DNA of 62,790 bases, from assembly GCA_938091675.1 (NCBI GenBank), contig CALKMX010000013.1, positions 1 to 62,790 of the forward strand, written 5' to 3'. The stretch is from an uncultured Opitutales bacterium. Its GTDB lineage: Bacteria > Verrucomicrobiota > Verrucomicrobiia > Opitutales > Seribacteraceae. A program made the translations under genes and the position numbers. Under the pieces are notes generated by a model, which did no database searches, was not told the DNA's origin, and saw only the letters and a program-made list of their open reading frames with translations. This document shows, piece after piece, positions 1-9,062 of the stretch. Numbering within the stretch: position 1 is the first letter of the stretch; each line of letters starts with the position of its first letter.

Positions 1-498
1 CATTTTGATTTTGTCCACATGGTCCATTCCTTCGATCACTTGTCCCCAAACCGTGTATTGGCGGTCAAGAAATGGGGACGGTTCAAAACAGATAAAAAAC
101 TGACTGTTGGCACTATTGGGACTGGATGAACGGGCCATGGAACAGGTGCCGCGCACATGTTTCTTGTCATTAAACTCTTCTTTCAGATCGGGAAGGTCGG
201 AACCGCCCGTACCAACCCGGGGTTCACTGAAATCTTTTACATTGCCGAATTCCACATCTCCGGTTTGGGCCATAAAACCTTCGATTACTCGGTGAAAGGC
301 GACTCCGTCATACTTACCAGACTTGGCAAGCTTTTCAATGCGCTCGACATGCTTGGGGGCAACATCTGGAAAGGTTTCGATAACAACCGGGCCATCTTTT
401 AATTCGATGACAATGACATTTTCAGGGGAGGATGAGGATGGTTTGGCTTCTGACACAACGAGAGGAAGCATGAGCACAAGGTAGGCAAGATACTTCAT
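1..498 (-). CDS. Cyclophilin-type peptidyl-prolyl cis-trans isomerase, C-terminus truncated by window edge
   Basis: Reverse-strand reading gives [15 protein letters not shown]...[16 protein letters not shown]...[43 protein letters not shown], a classic cyclophilin signature. Open to the edge, so absent from the ORF track. Confidence 0.93.
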   Translation of the reverse strand, partial: [166 protein letters not shown]

Positions 499-608
499 TT
501 TTAAGTGGTTAATAATTTGGTTAAAGATACAACCCATGCCCATGAGCGAGGCAAAGGTCGAGCTAAAATCCCTGAAGATGGGATAGGTTTCTTGAAGTCG
601 TGGGACTC

Positions 609-1904
609 CTAAAACAATTGGGTTAAGGGACTACCTTTATCCGCCAAGGTAAAGGGTCTGCGTGAGGGAGAGAAAACAATTTCATCCAGAGGAAGCCCAA
701 GGGCGTAGGCAATGGTGGCATTGAAATCAGGTATCTGGGTCACACCATCGACAACCTCACGCCCTTCCTCATCGGTCGCCCCCCAGACCTGCCCGCCGCG
801 GATCCCTCCGCCTGCAAGCATGCAGGAAAAGGCTTTGGGATAGTGGTCCCTTCCCTCGTTTACATTGTAATCAGGGGTCCGGCCAAATTCGGTGGCCAGC
901 ACAACTAAAGTCTCGTCGAGCATTCCGCGCTTATGCAGATCATCCAACAATGCGGATAGTGCCTGATCGAGGATATCACACCTTTCAATTACACGCTCAT
1001 AGTTATTGTTATGGGTGTCCCATCCACCAAGCTGGACTTCTACAAACCGCACCTGTTTTTCCACCAACCTTCTGGCCAGCAGGACGCCTTGACCAAAATT
1101 ATCACTGCCATAGGCATGACGGACCGCCTGGGTCTCTTGGCTCAGATCAAATGCGTCCAAATCTTTACTACGCATCAAGCGGACCGCATCTTCATACATA
1201 TCGGCATAGGATCGTACTTTTGCCAGGTTGTATTTTTCCACAAATGCCCGGTCCAACTGCTTGGACAGATTCAAGTTCCGGTTAAAGGTATCCTCATCAA
1301 ATCCTTTGTGTTCACAATTGGCCAGTCCTTTACCGGGAGCCCCGACTTGTAAGGGTTGGTGCTGGGTGGACAGGAAACCGGAGAGTGGATGCTGGTTGCC
1401 CGTTCCAACCACAACCGCACCGGGAAGAGTTGGATTAAACCGCCCATCTAATCTGGTTACCCAGGATCCCATGCTGGGGTGCACAATCGTCCCTCTTTTG
1501 TCATAGCTTGTATGCATGAAATAATTTCCCTGCTCATGAGCGCCTTTGGTAGAGGTCAATCCACGGACAACCGCTATCTTTTCGGAATGATTGGCCAATA
1601 ATGGGAGAGTCTCTGCTAATGCTATGCCATCGGTTTTGGTTTTCAGCTGTTCCATCGGGCCACGCACCTCAGAGGTTTTAGGGTCAAAAGTATCCAGGTG
1701 GCTCATCCCACCGGCCATGTAGAGGTAGATTACATTTTTGGCTTTGGGGGCATAGTTTACCGGACGGTTCAGTCCCAAGCCGGCACCAAGCACTTGGGAG
1801 TTGGTGGACCATGGCAAAATACTGACACCCAGAAAACCCTTGGCGGCATAGCTTAAATAGGCTCTCCGGTTAAGTTCCGATTCAAAAAAACTTTTCGTAT
1901 TCAT
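609..1904 (-). CDS. DUF1501 domain-containing protein (exported sulfatase-like fold; RR motif near N-terminus)
   Basis: LNRRAYLSYAAKGFLG N-terminus; YLYMAGGMSHLDTFDPK and VLATEFGRTP motifs typical of DUF1501. Confidence 0.9.
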   Translation of the reverse strand: MNTKSFFESELNRRAYLSYAAKGFLGVSILPWSTNSQVLGAGLGLNRPVNYAPKAKNVIYLYMAGGMSHLDTFDPKTSEVRGPMEQLKTKTDGIALAETLPLLANHSEKIAVVRGLTSTKGAHEQGNYFMHTSYDKRGTIVHPSMGSWVTRLDGRFNPTLPGAVVVGTGNQHPLSGFLSTQHQPLQVGAPGKGLANCEHKGFDEDTFNRNLNLSKQLDRAFVEKYNLAKVRSYADMYEDAVRLMRSKDLDAFDLSQETQAVRHAYGSDNFGQGVLLARRLVEKQVRFVEVQLGGWDTHNNNYERVIERCDILDQALSALLDDLHKRGMLDETLVVLATEFGRTPDYNVNEGRDHYPKAFSCMLAGGGIRGGQVWGATDEEGREVVDGVTQIPDFNATIAYALGLPLDEIVFSPSRRPFTLADKGSPLTQLF

Positions 1905-1910
1905 GGTTAA

Positions 1911-4103
1911 TTATTGGATAAAAGAAAATTCCCGGGAGTTCAGTAATGCCCAGGCAAGATGCCGGAGCTCATTATGTACCCGGTTTAAGTAATACTCTTT
2001 GTTTTTCTCTGCTTTCTTAGTAATCTGGTCTTTTTGTTTTTGGGTGTGTGAATCTTTGAAAACAGGAGAGGTGGGCAAATCCGGAAACGGAAGGGCATTT
2101 AGGCAAAGCTCGGTTTCCTCCTTCGTGGGCATTCTTTGAAGCATGGCCGAATAGATTGCCTGGATTTTTTCTTCCAGGTTGTCCTTTTTCATCACCGCTT
2201 GAGCAAGGGGAGAATGTTTATCAATTAATCTCCAGCGAAGGCTCCCGTTCAGCAGATTGAGCACTTGGGGGATCGACGCCTCCTTTCGGCTATTATCAAT
2301 TAAGTCACGGTCAGACTGTCCAAACTCCCGCAGGAAATGATCAGAACCGGCCGGTGAATTTTGTTCCGATGCTCTTCGTAAATAAATGGGATACCGTTTC
2401 TCTTCTTCCGATAATTGGCGCTTTTTTTTGGGAGGGTTGTTTTTGTACATGGAGCGAACATTAAAGTCTTCTCCCATGATCTGTGAGGCCAGGGCGGAGC
2501 TTTGTTTGTCACGCATTTCATTTTGCAACTTTTTAAGCCGATTGAGGGCTTCGCGGTTATCCTGCTGAACCGCCTCTTTAATCTGTGAATTAATGGAGTT
2601 CATCTCATCCTGAATTTCCATAATTTCCCGCCGTCCTTCCTTAACGATATTGAACAACTCCTCCGTGGGCATACCTTCGACTTTTTGCCGGTATTTTTCG
2701 AGGTTTGCTTTTTTGGTTTGGAGAAAATCAGCCTCATCCTTGAACTGCCGGTGGTCTATTTCTGGAACAACCAGGGTGAGCAAAGAATCCCATAACTGTT
2801 CGGCGGACATTCTTTGCAGGGTGGGTGCCTGAAAATAGTATGGGGCAAGAGGCTCCAATTCCTGATCGAGAGCTTGGTTTTCAAAAATATCCAGATGGAG
2901 AAGAATCCTTTGAAATTCCCGGAGATCATAATCTAAACGAACCAACAATCCGCACAGATGATCCAGGAGTTCAGGAATGGAAGCCTCGCTGTCTTCCCTC
3001 CAGTTGCTCAGGGGCTCCACCAATCCCCGCCCGAAAACCTTCTTCCACATTCTGTTTACAATGACTTTGGTAAACCTAGGATTCTCCGGCGAAGTCATCC
3101 ATTGGGCATATTGCATGACCAGATCATTGGATTGGCTGGACTTTAAATCAGGGTTGTCTGTAAAAATTACCCCGGGTTGGATTACCTGGTGCGGTTTGCC
3201 GTCCTCATACTTATAATCGTGGGGCAACTTGAGTTTACGATCTTTCTGCATGGCACCGAATTGAAGAGGTAGAAGCATATCCTGAACGGCTTGGCGAAAA
3301 GCACGGGCCTGTTTTTCAACGACATCCGGCTTGGCGGACATCGACATCATTTGCATCCCTGCACCGCTTTGCTTGAAGTCTTTTGCCAATTTCTTGATCC
3401 CCTCAACCGTTTTGCCCTGCATGCGGGTTACCATTCCGTAGGTATGGGCAGCCATTTGGTAGTATTCCATCTGGGTCCACTTATCAAAGGGATGATTGTG
3501 GCACTGGGCACAAACGAGCTGGGTGCCCAGGAAAAGCTCGGCGGTGTTGGACATATTTTCCAAGGGCATGCCATCGTCCCGCAGGTAATATCCAACCGCA
3601 CCATTTTCCCAGGGGTATCCCTCCGAGGCGACCACCAGGCGAGCCATTTCATCGTAAGGAACATTCTCGGACACTTGGGACTTCAGCCAATCAACATAGA
3701 GAAAGCCCGCCCCTATTTGGTTTGCCTGTCCCATGATGTAAGACTTTGCACGGAGATGATCCGCCCACCAATTAAACATCTGACTGGTATATGCTTTCGA
3801 TTGAATCAAATGGTCAACCAATTCATGCTTTTTAAATTTCTTACCCAGATCGTACCATTGATCATATTCCTCGGAATTTGGAATTCGGCCAGCTGCGGCA
3901 AGAAAAATTCTCCGCAACAGTAAACCTTCATCTAACTTTTGGGGGATCCTTAGATTTCTTTCCTTGTGCTCCTTGCTTAGAATGAGATTTACCTCGGAGA
4001 CTTCCTTTGCCAGTTGAGCAGATGTCAGCTTAAGGTCATCGGCGTGAGCGGTACAAAAACACAGAAGAGTCGTCAAAATCAGGGCGTTTAATAAGTGGGC
4101 CAT
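1911..4103 (-). CDS. DUF1549/DUF1553 (PSCyt2/PSD1) domain protein
   Basis: Signal peptide; LFLGTQLVCAQCHNHPFDKW (CxxCH); VNRMWKKVFGRGLVEP; adjacent to DUF1501 as usual in PVC bacteria. Confidence 0.9.
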   Translation of the reverse strand: MAHLLNALILTTLLCFCTAHADDLKLTSAQLAKEVSEVNLILSKEHKERNLRIPQKLDEGLLLRRIFLAAAGRIPNSEEYDQWYDLGKKFKKHELVDHLIQSKAYTSQMFNWWADHLRAKSYIMGQANQIGAGFLYVDWLKSQVSENVPYDEMARLVVASEGYPWENGAVGYYLRDDGMPLENMSNTAELFLGTQLVCAQCHNHPFDKWTQMEYYQMAAHTYGMVTRMQGKTVEGIKKLAKDFKQSGAGMQMMSMSAKPDVVEKQARAFRQAVQDMLLPLQFGAMQKDRKLKLPHDYKYEDGKPHQVIQPGVIFTDNPDLKSSQSNDLVMQYAQWMTSPENPRFTKVIVNRMWKKVFGRGLVEPLSNWREDSEASIPELLDHLCGLLVRLDYDLREFQRILLHLDIFENQALDQELEPLAPYYFQAPTLQRMSAEQLWDSLLTLVVPEIDHRQFKDEADFLQTKKANLEKYRQKVEGMPTEELFNIVKEGRREIMEIQDEMNSINSQIKEAVQQDNREALNRLKKLQNEMRDKQSSALASQIMGEDFNVRSMYKNNPPKKKRQLSEEEKRYPIYLRRASEQNSPAGSDHFLREFGQSDRDLIDNSRKEASIPQVLNLLNGSLRWRLIDKHSPLAQAVMKKDNLEEKIQAIYSAMLQRMPTKEETELCLNALPFPDLPTSPVFKDSHTQKQKDQITKKAEKNKEYYLNRVHNELRHLAWALLNSREFSFIQ

Positions 4104-4207
4104 GTCGAAAAGATTAGAGTTACTTATCAGTTAGTTCCGCAGAATAGTATTTGCACGCGAAAAAAAGAATAAATAATAAATTTTTTTTAAGAGGAGGCAG
4201 TAAATAT

Positions 4208-5392
4208 TTAGCCGACCAGTCTCTCAATCATCCAGTAAAGTCCAAGCACGGCAATGCCTAGTGATACGGGAATTACCACGCCCCTGCGGTAATTTTGTTC
4301 ATCCTTCAAACGGCACACCCCAATCCAAGCGAGCAAAATGACTGCAAGTTGCCCCCCCTCCACGCCAAGATTAAATCCGATCAAGGAGGTAATCAAAACG
4401 GATGGGTCGAGGTTCAGCTCCGACAAGGCACTGGCAAAGCCAAGCCCATGAATCAGACCAAAGATAAAAACGAGGACTAACCTACGCGGATTGTATGTGG
4501 GAAAAAAAATATTTTCCAGGGCAACAAATGCAATGCTTCCAGCAATAATTGGCTCCACGATAGATGAAGGTGCCTCAACCCATCCTACCGTTGCCATTCC
4601 CAGGGTTATGGTATGGGCAATCGTAAAAGTTGATACCTGATAGATTAATGGCTTCCATTTTCTTGAAAGGAGAAAAATCCCCAGCACAAAGAGGATATGG
4701 TCCACGCCAAGGGGGAGAACATGGACGAAACCTTGCCTGGCAAAGGAGAGCAGGGTGCTAAGCCCATGACTGGATTCAGACTCCTCATTGCCTGCTTGGA
4801 GAAAATCAGAGGTGCCAGTTTCTGATGAGCTGAATGAATCTGTTAAGGTCGGTAGGGTAAGGGCAAAGCTTTCCTCACCCGGGAAAAGTACATTTACTCT
4901 TCGGTGGGGCACTCCATTAATTTGATTGGTGAAAATTAAATCAAGGGGGGCCGTTTCCCTGGCCCGAATCTGGTAAGTGGCATTTTTCTCTCGGAAAATT
5001 TTGGAAGAAGCCCGGATCAAAACGATGGTATCGTTGTTTTCATCTTTATTGATTGTTTCAACAAATTCGTAATGAAAGGCAGGAAGATACCATTTCTGAT
5101 CATTCATCCGGATATCCAAAGAGCTTTCGAGGATTTGATTCGCCTCATCCAGCAAATTCTGCCGGGAGGTTGCATTGAGCTCACCCAGTGCAGGGATGGT
5201 CAGAAAAGGTTCCGCTTCAGGGTCATCCGCAAAGGCTCTTGGATCAATTTCCACTTCGACTTGGCTGGTGCCATTTTTGTCAAAAATCCCCCAAATGGGG
5301 AGGTCAGGAATCGGGTGGGCAGCGAGGGAGGGATCAAAGAGGCAAGTAATTCCACAGAGGATAAAAATGAGCCAAGCGCAAAGGGCTTTCAT
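4208..5392 (-). CDS. HupE/UreJ_2 family membrane protein
   Basis: C-terminal membrane domain with GVDHILFVLGIFLLS, FTIAHTITL and FGLIHGLGFASAL motifs. Confidence 0.8.
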   Translation of the reverse strand: MKALCAWLIFILCGITCLFDPSLAAHPIPDLPIWGIFDKNGTSQVEVEIDPRAFADDPEAEPFLTIPALGELNATSRQNLLDEANQILESSLDIRMNDQKWYLPAFHYEFVETINKDENNDTIVLIRASSKIFREKNATYQIRARETAPLDLIFTNQINGVPHRRVNVLFPGEESFALTLPTLTDSFSSSETGTSDFLQAGNEESESSHGLSTLLSFARQGFVHVLPLGVDHILFVLGIFLLSRKWKPLIYQVSTFTIAHTITLGMATVGWVEAPSSIVEPIIAGSIAFVALENIFFPTYNPRRLVLVFIFGLIHGLGFASALSELNLDPSVLITSLIGFNLGVEGGQLAVILLAWIGVCRLKDEQNYRRGVVIPVSLGIAVLGLYWMIERLVG

Positions 5393-5495
5393 AAAATTAG
5401 TCTTAGCATAGGAATACTTCTTTCTTGTGTATTTAGAAATAGTGGATTGGTAGTATCACTTAGTATGTTTCTCAACCCTTAACCACCCATCATTT

Positions 5496-5780
5496 ATGAA
5501 ATTATTTACGACCCTATTATGCAGTCTGTTTTTTGCGGCCACTGTCTTTGCCGGCTGTCCATCCAAAACCATCAAAGGAAAAGTGGTCAGCTTTGACGCG
5601 GATTCTAAAACTTTGACAGTGAAGCAGGGAAAAAAGGAAAAGCAGGTACAGGTTTCAAGCAAAACTGAATTGGACGGATTTGAATGTCCAACGAAACTCG
5701 CCGCAGGTGACAGTATTTCCATAGATGGATGTAATTGTTCCAGCAAAAAAGCCAGCAAGATTGCCCTGGCCAAAAAATAA
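5496..5780 (+). CDS. Small secreted Cys-containing protein, function unknown
   Basis: Clear signal peptide MKLFTTLLCSLFFAATVFAG; basic 75-aa mature part with CP, ECP and CNC motifs; followed by a hairpin terminator. Confidence 0.7.
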   Translation: MKLFTTLLCSLFFAATVFAGCPSKTIKGKVVSFDADSKTLTVKQGKKEKQVQVSSKTELDGFECPTKLAAGDSISIDGCNCSSKKASKIALAKK

Positions 5781-5802
5781 CCGTCTTACCTTTTCGTTTG
5801 AG

Positions 5803-5829
5803 CAAAAGCCCTCTTCGTGAGGGCTTTTG
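5803..5829. terminator. Bidirectional Rho-independent terminator between convergent genes
   Basis: CAAAAGCCCTC-TTCGT-GAGGGCTTTTG, perfect 11-bp stem with flanking T/A tracts. Confidence 0.85.
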
Positions 5830-5834
5830 TGTTT

Positions 5835-6788
5835 TTAGGAAAGAACATTTTTGGATGAATTCTCCTTTGACATAATTCGTAAATGTAAAAGCAGTCCGCC
5901 TTTGGAGCCAAAGAGGCAGCAGGGAATAAATAGAACCACTCCCACCACGGCAATGGAGGCAGAAATGGGAAAATTCATCAAATGAGCCAGATGAATTCCG
6001 CCGATTGCATAAAGGAAAGAGAAGGGCAGGCAACTGAGAAGCATCACTGGCAAACGGGTAAAAAGAAAGGACGAGCTAAGCGGGGGCAGAATCATCATCG
6101 CCAGTACTAAAATCACCCCAACTGATTCAAACGATGCGGTAAGCACCAGGCAAAGTATCAACATCAACCCGTATTGCACCAGTTGGATGGGAATGCCCAA
6201 GGACTTTGCCAGGCTAAGATCAAAGCTTGTAACCAGTAAAAGCCTGTAAAAAGCAAAGCAGAGGGCAATGGTGGTGAAGCACACTGCTCCCATGGCCCAT
6301 AAAGCCTGGTTTCCCAGGGATTGACCTCCAAGAATGAACTCACCTTGCAAGGGGAGTAAGCCAATCTCTCCATAAAGAATGCAGGCAGGATCCAGATGCA
6401 CATGGTCCACTTGAATACTTAAGAGGACAATCCCCACAGCAAAAAATGAGGTGAAGGTGAGGCCCATGGCTGCATCTTCCCGGAGTGGGGTTTTTGTACG
6501 GAACCATTCAATTAAAAAGCCACAACCCAGCCCAGCCAAGCACGCCCCCAACCAAATGGGGCCCAATGCAAGGCTGTCTGTTATTAGGTAGGCAATAACA
6601 ATGCCCGGCAAAATCCCATGGCTTATGGCATCGCCGAGTAAAGCCATTCTGCGTACTACAATAAAAGTGCCCACTAAACCGCAGGTTAAGCAGATAAGTG
6701 TCCCCATCAGGGCAATTTGTATATTCCAGGAAATCTGCTCCGGCGTGGACCAAGGAGCAGTCAGTGCTTCGTGTAAGGCATGGACCAT
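5835..6788 (-). CDS. Metal (Mn/Zn/Fe) ABC transporter permease, ABC-3 family (YtgD/MntC-like)
   Basis: GTFIVVRRMALLGDAISHGILPGIVIAY motif; polytopic; operon context. Confidence 0.9.
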   Translation of the reverse strand: MVHALHEALTAPWSTPEQISWNIQIALMGTLICLTCGLVGTFIVVRRMALLGDAISHGILPGIVIAYLITDSLALGPIWLGACLAGLGCGFLIEWFRTKTPLREDAAMGLTFTSFFAVGIVLLSIQVDHVHLDPACILYGEIGLLPLQGEFILGGQSLGNQALWAMGAVCFTTIALCFAFYRLLLVTSFDLSLAKSLGIPIQLVQYGLMLILCLVLTASFESVGVILVLAMMILPPLSSSFLFTRLPVMLLSCLPFSFLYAIGGIHLAHLMNFPISASIAVVGVVLFIPCCLFGSKGGLLLHLRIMSKENSSKNVLS

Positions 6789-6794
6789 TTCGAT

Positions 6795-8273
6795 TTACTG
6801 AGGTGCGGAGGAAATCCACCCACGATCAATATCATGCTGACTGGGTATGGGTTTGCCATGTGGGTCTAATGTAGGATTTGACAGAATACGCTCGAGCCGG
6901 CGAACGGTGGTTTCGCCAATAATATGCTCAATTTTTTCCGCATCGTCATGCACATGATCCGAAGCATAGGAGGCTTCTCTGGTTAAGTAGAGTTCCCATA
7001 ACCGGTGATTACGGATCATTCGACAGGCGACTTCCCAGCCACTCGGTGTAAGCGAGATAACCGAATCAGAAGGCAATTCTTTTGATTGAATAGAGGACGG
7101 GGTATTGCGGGTGGCATAACCGCGGCGGATCAGGCTATCTACTTCCTTTTCAATTTCACCATTACTTTTCCTCCTTCGCCGTGCGAGCAGTGACTGCGGG
7201 AACGATTGTTCCTCGAAATTAGATTCCTCCAAAACCTGAAAGCATGCCTTGAGGGTATTTTCCGAACGAATTTTTTGAGAGTGCTTTCTGGATCTTATCC
7301 AGGAAGGAATCATCCCCCGTCGTGGACTGAGTAACAGCACGCTCAAAAAGATGAAAGTGGAGCAAAGAATAATGGTTGGTCCAGTAGGTAGACGATTATT
7401 CAAAAAGGAAAGGAAGCAACCAAGGACACCGCTAATCCCACCTGTTATTGCAGATAAAATAAGCAGACGGGTCATTCGATGAGTCAGTAACCAGGAGGTA
7501 CTCGCCGGAATAATCAAAAGGGCTGATACCAGAACCACCCCAATGGTTTGCAGCGAAGATACGATACAAAAGGCGAGCATGACCGAAAGAAAGAAGTGGA
7601 TCCAATCGAGGGGTAATCCGATAGAACGGGCAAAAGCAGGATCAAACCCTCCAACCAATAATTGCTTATGTAAGCCCACAAAAGTTAGAACAATGCAAAT
7701 CAGGCAGGCAAGGATAGGCAGGAGATCACTCTGGGAAAGCCCCACCAAGGACCCAAATAAGTAGTTATCCAGGTTTGCCACACCGCTTCCAGCGGATTGC
7801 TGTAAACGAGCGAGCAGGCAGATACCGACGGCGTAAAAAGCAGATAAAATCAGAGCCATGGCACTATCCGCTTTCATTTTGGTGTATCTTTTGAACAAGG
7901 AAATGAGGGCTACTCCCAGGAAACCCGAAAGAATAGCCCCAAGCATCAGTGCCCAATCATTGCGTGATTGGCTTAGCGAAAACCCCACTGCGACTCCGGG
8001 CAAAACGGCATGGGAAAGGGTATCCCCAAACATCGAAAGCCTGCGGGTTACGATATATCCCCCCATAAGTCCGCAATTAATTCCTATCAGGAGAACCCCG
8101 AAAACAATCACCCGCATCGATGAATCTTCAAAGGCCCAAAACCGCATGGCTCGGTCGATCCAGTTGTTTCCATGAACATGATCAATTTGTGCCGCGTGCA
8201 ACAGACCTGCCGAGCCGAAGATCAGTAAAATATGTAAGCAAACGGTTCTTGGAAATGGATACTTCAAAATCAC
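6795..8273 (-). CDS. Metal ABC transporter permease fused to C-terminal DtxR-like domain (YtgCR-like)
   Basis: ABC-3 permease motif GGYIVTRRLSMFGDTLSHAVLPGVAVGF up to ~residue 320, then HNHRLWELYL..HVHDDAEKIEHII..NPTLDPHGKPIP typical of DtxR/MntR proteins. Confidence 0.9.
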   Translation of the reverse strand: MILKYPFPRTVCLHILLIFGSAGLLHAAQIDHVHGNNWIDRAMRFWAFEDSSMRVIVFGVLLIGINCGLMGGYIVTRRLSMFGDTLSHAVLPGVAVGFSLSQSRNDWALMLGAILSGFLGVALISLFKRYTKMKADSAMALILSAFYAVGICLLARLQQSAGSGVANLDNYLFGSLVGLSQSDLLPILACLICIVLTFVGLHKQLLVGGFDPAFARSIGLPLDWIHFFLSVMLAFCIVSSLQTIGVVLVSALLIIPASTSWLLTHRMTRLLILSAITGGISGVLGCFLSFLNNRLPTGPTIILCSTFIFLSVLLLSPRRGMIPSWIRSRKHSQKIRSENTLKACFQVLEESNFEEQSFPQSLLARRRRKSNGEIEKEVDSLIRRGYATRNTPSSIQSKELPSDSVISLTPSGWEVACRMIRNHRLWELYLTREASYASDHVHDDAEKIEHIIGETTVRRLERILSNPTLDPHGKPIPSQHDIDRGWISSAPQ

Positions 8274-8282
8274 AAAAAACTC

Positions 8283-9062
8283 CTAACCAGAGGATGGAAT
8301 CTCTGCCACTTTGCGGCTGCCAATTTCCGAGAGTACGGTGAGTTTCCCCCCGTAAGTTCTTTGCAGCAGTTCGTTGGTGAAAACATCCGCAGTTTTTCCA
8401 TAAGCCACCATCCTCAGGTTGAGAAGCAGTAGCTGATCGAAGTATTCCTGTGCAGTGGAAAGATCGTGATGAACAATCATAAGAGTTTTCTTTTGATCCC
8501 GTAAATTTTTTAACAATCCAATGATTGCTTTTTCCGTCACCGCATCCACGCCATCAAATGGTTCATCCATCAAATACAGATCACTTTGTTGGGCGAGGGC
8601 ACGGGCAAGGAAGACCCGTTGTTGCTGCCCGCCCGAGAGGTTGCCAATTTGCCGGTCAGCATAGGTCAGCATATCCATTTGCTCGAGGCATTCAGCGGCA
8701 AAAAGACGGTCTCTCTTGCTTACTCTCTTGTACCACCTCGTATGCCCAAACCTGCCCATCAACACCACATCCATGGCGGTAACCGGGAAATCCCAATCCA
8801 CGCTTTCCCTTTGTGGAACATACCCAACCCGGGTGATTGCTTTTTTTCCGGGTTCTCCAAAAATCTTAATGTATCCATCCTCGGGCTTCATCATGCCCAT
8901 TACGGTTTTGATCAGAGTGGACTTTCCGGCTCCATTTGGGCCAATGATTCCCACAAGAGAACCCTCCTTGACTTCCACATCAATCCCATAAAGCACGGGC
9001 TTTTGATTGTAAGCAACCGTGAGATCGTGAATCTCAAGAGGGTGGGGCAGATGGGTGCTCAT
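8283..9062 (-). CDS. Metal ABC transporter ATP-binding protein (YtgB/MntB/ZnuC-like)
   Basis: Walker A GPNGAGKST, signature LSGGQQQR, Walker B LYLMDEPFDGVD. Confidence 0.95.
   Translation of the reverse strand: MSTHLPHPLEIHDLTVAYNQKPVLYGIDVEVKEGSLVGIIGPNGAGKSTLIKTVMGMMKPEDGYIKIFGEPGKKAITRVGYVPQRESVDWDFPVTAMDVVLMGRFGHTRWYKRVSKRDRLFAAECLEQMDMLTYADRQIGNLSGGQQQRVFLARALAQQSDLYLMDEPFDGVDAVTEKAIIGLLKNLRDQKKTLMIVHHDLSTAQEYFDQLLLLNLRMVAYGKTADVFTNELLQRTYGGKLTVLSEIGSRKVAEIPSSG

Noticed and set aside
3291-3923. 210-aa plus-strand ORF
   Set aside because: Fully antisense to the well-supported DUF1549/DUF1553 gene, with no recognisable domain or signal.
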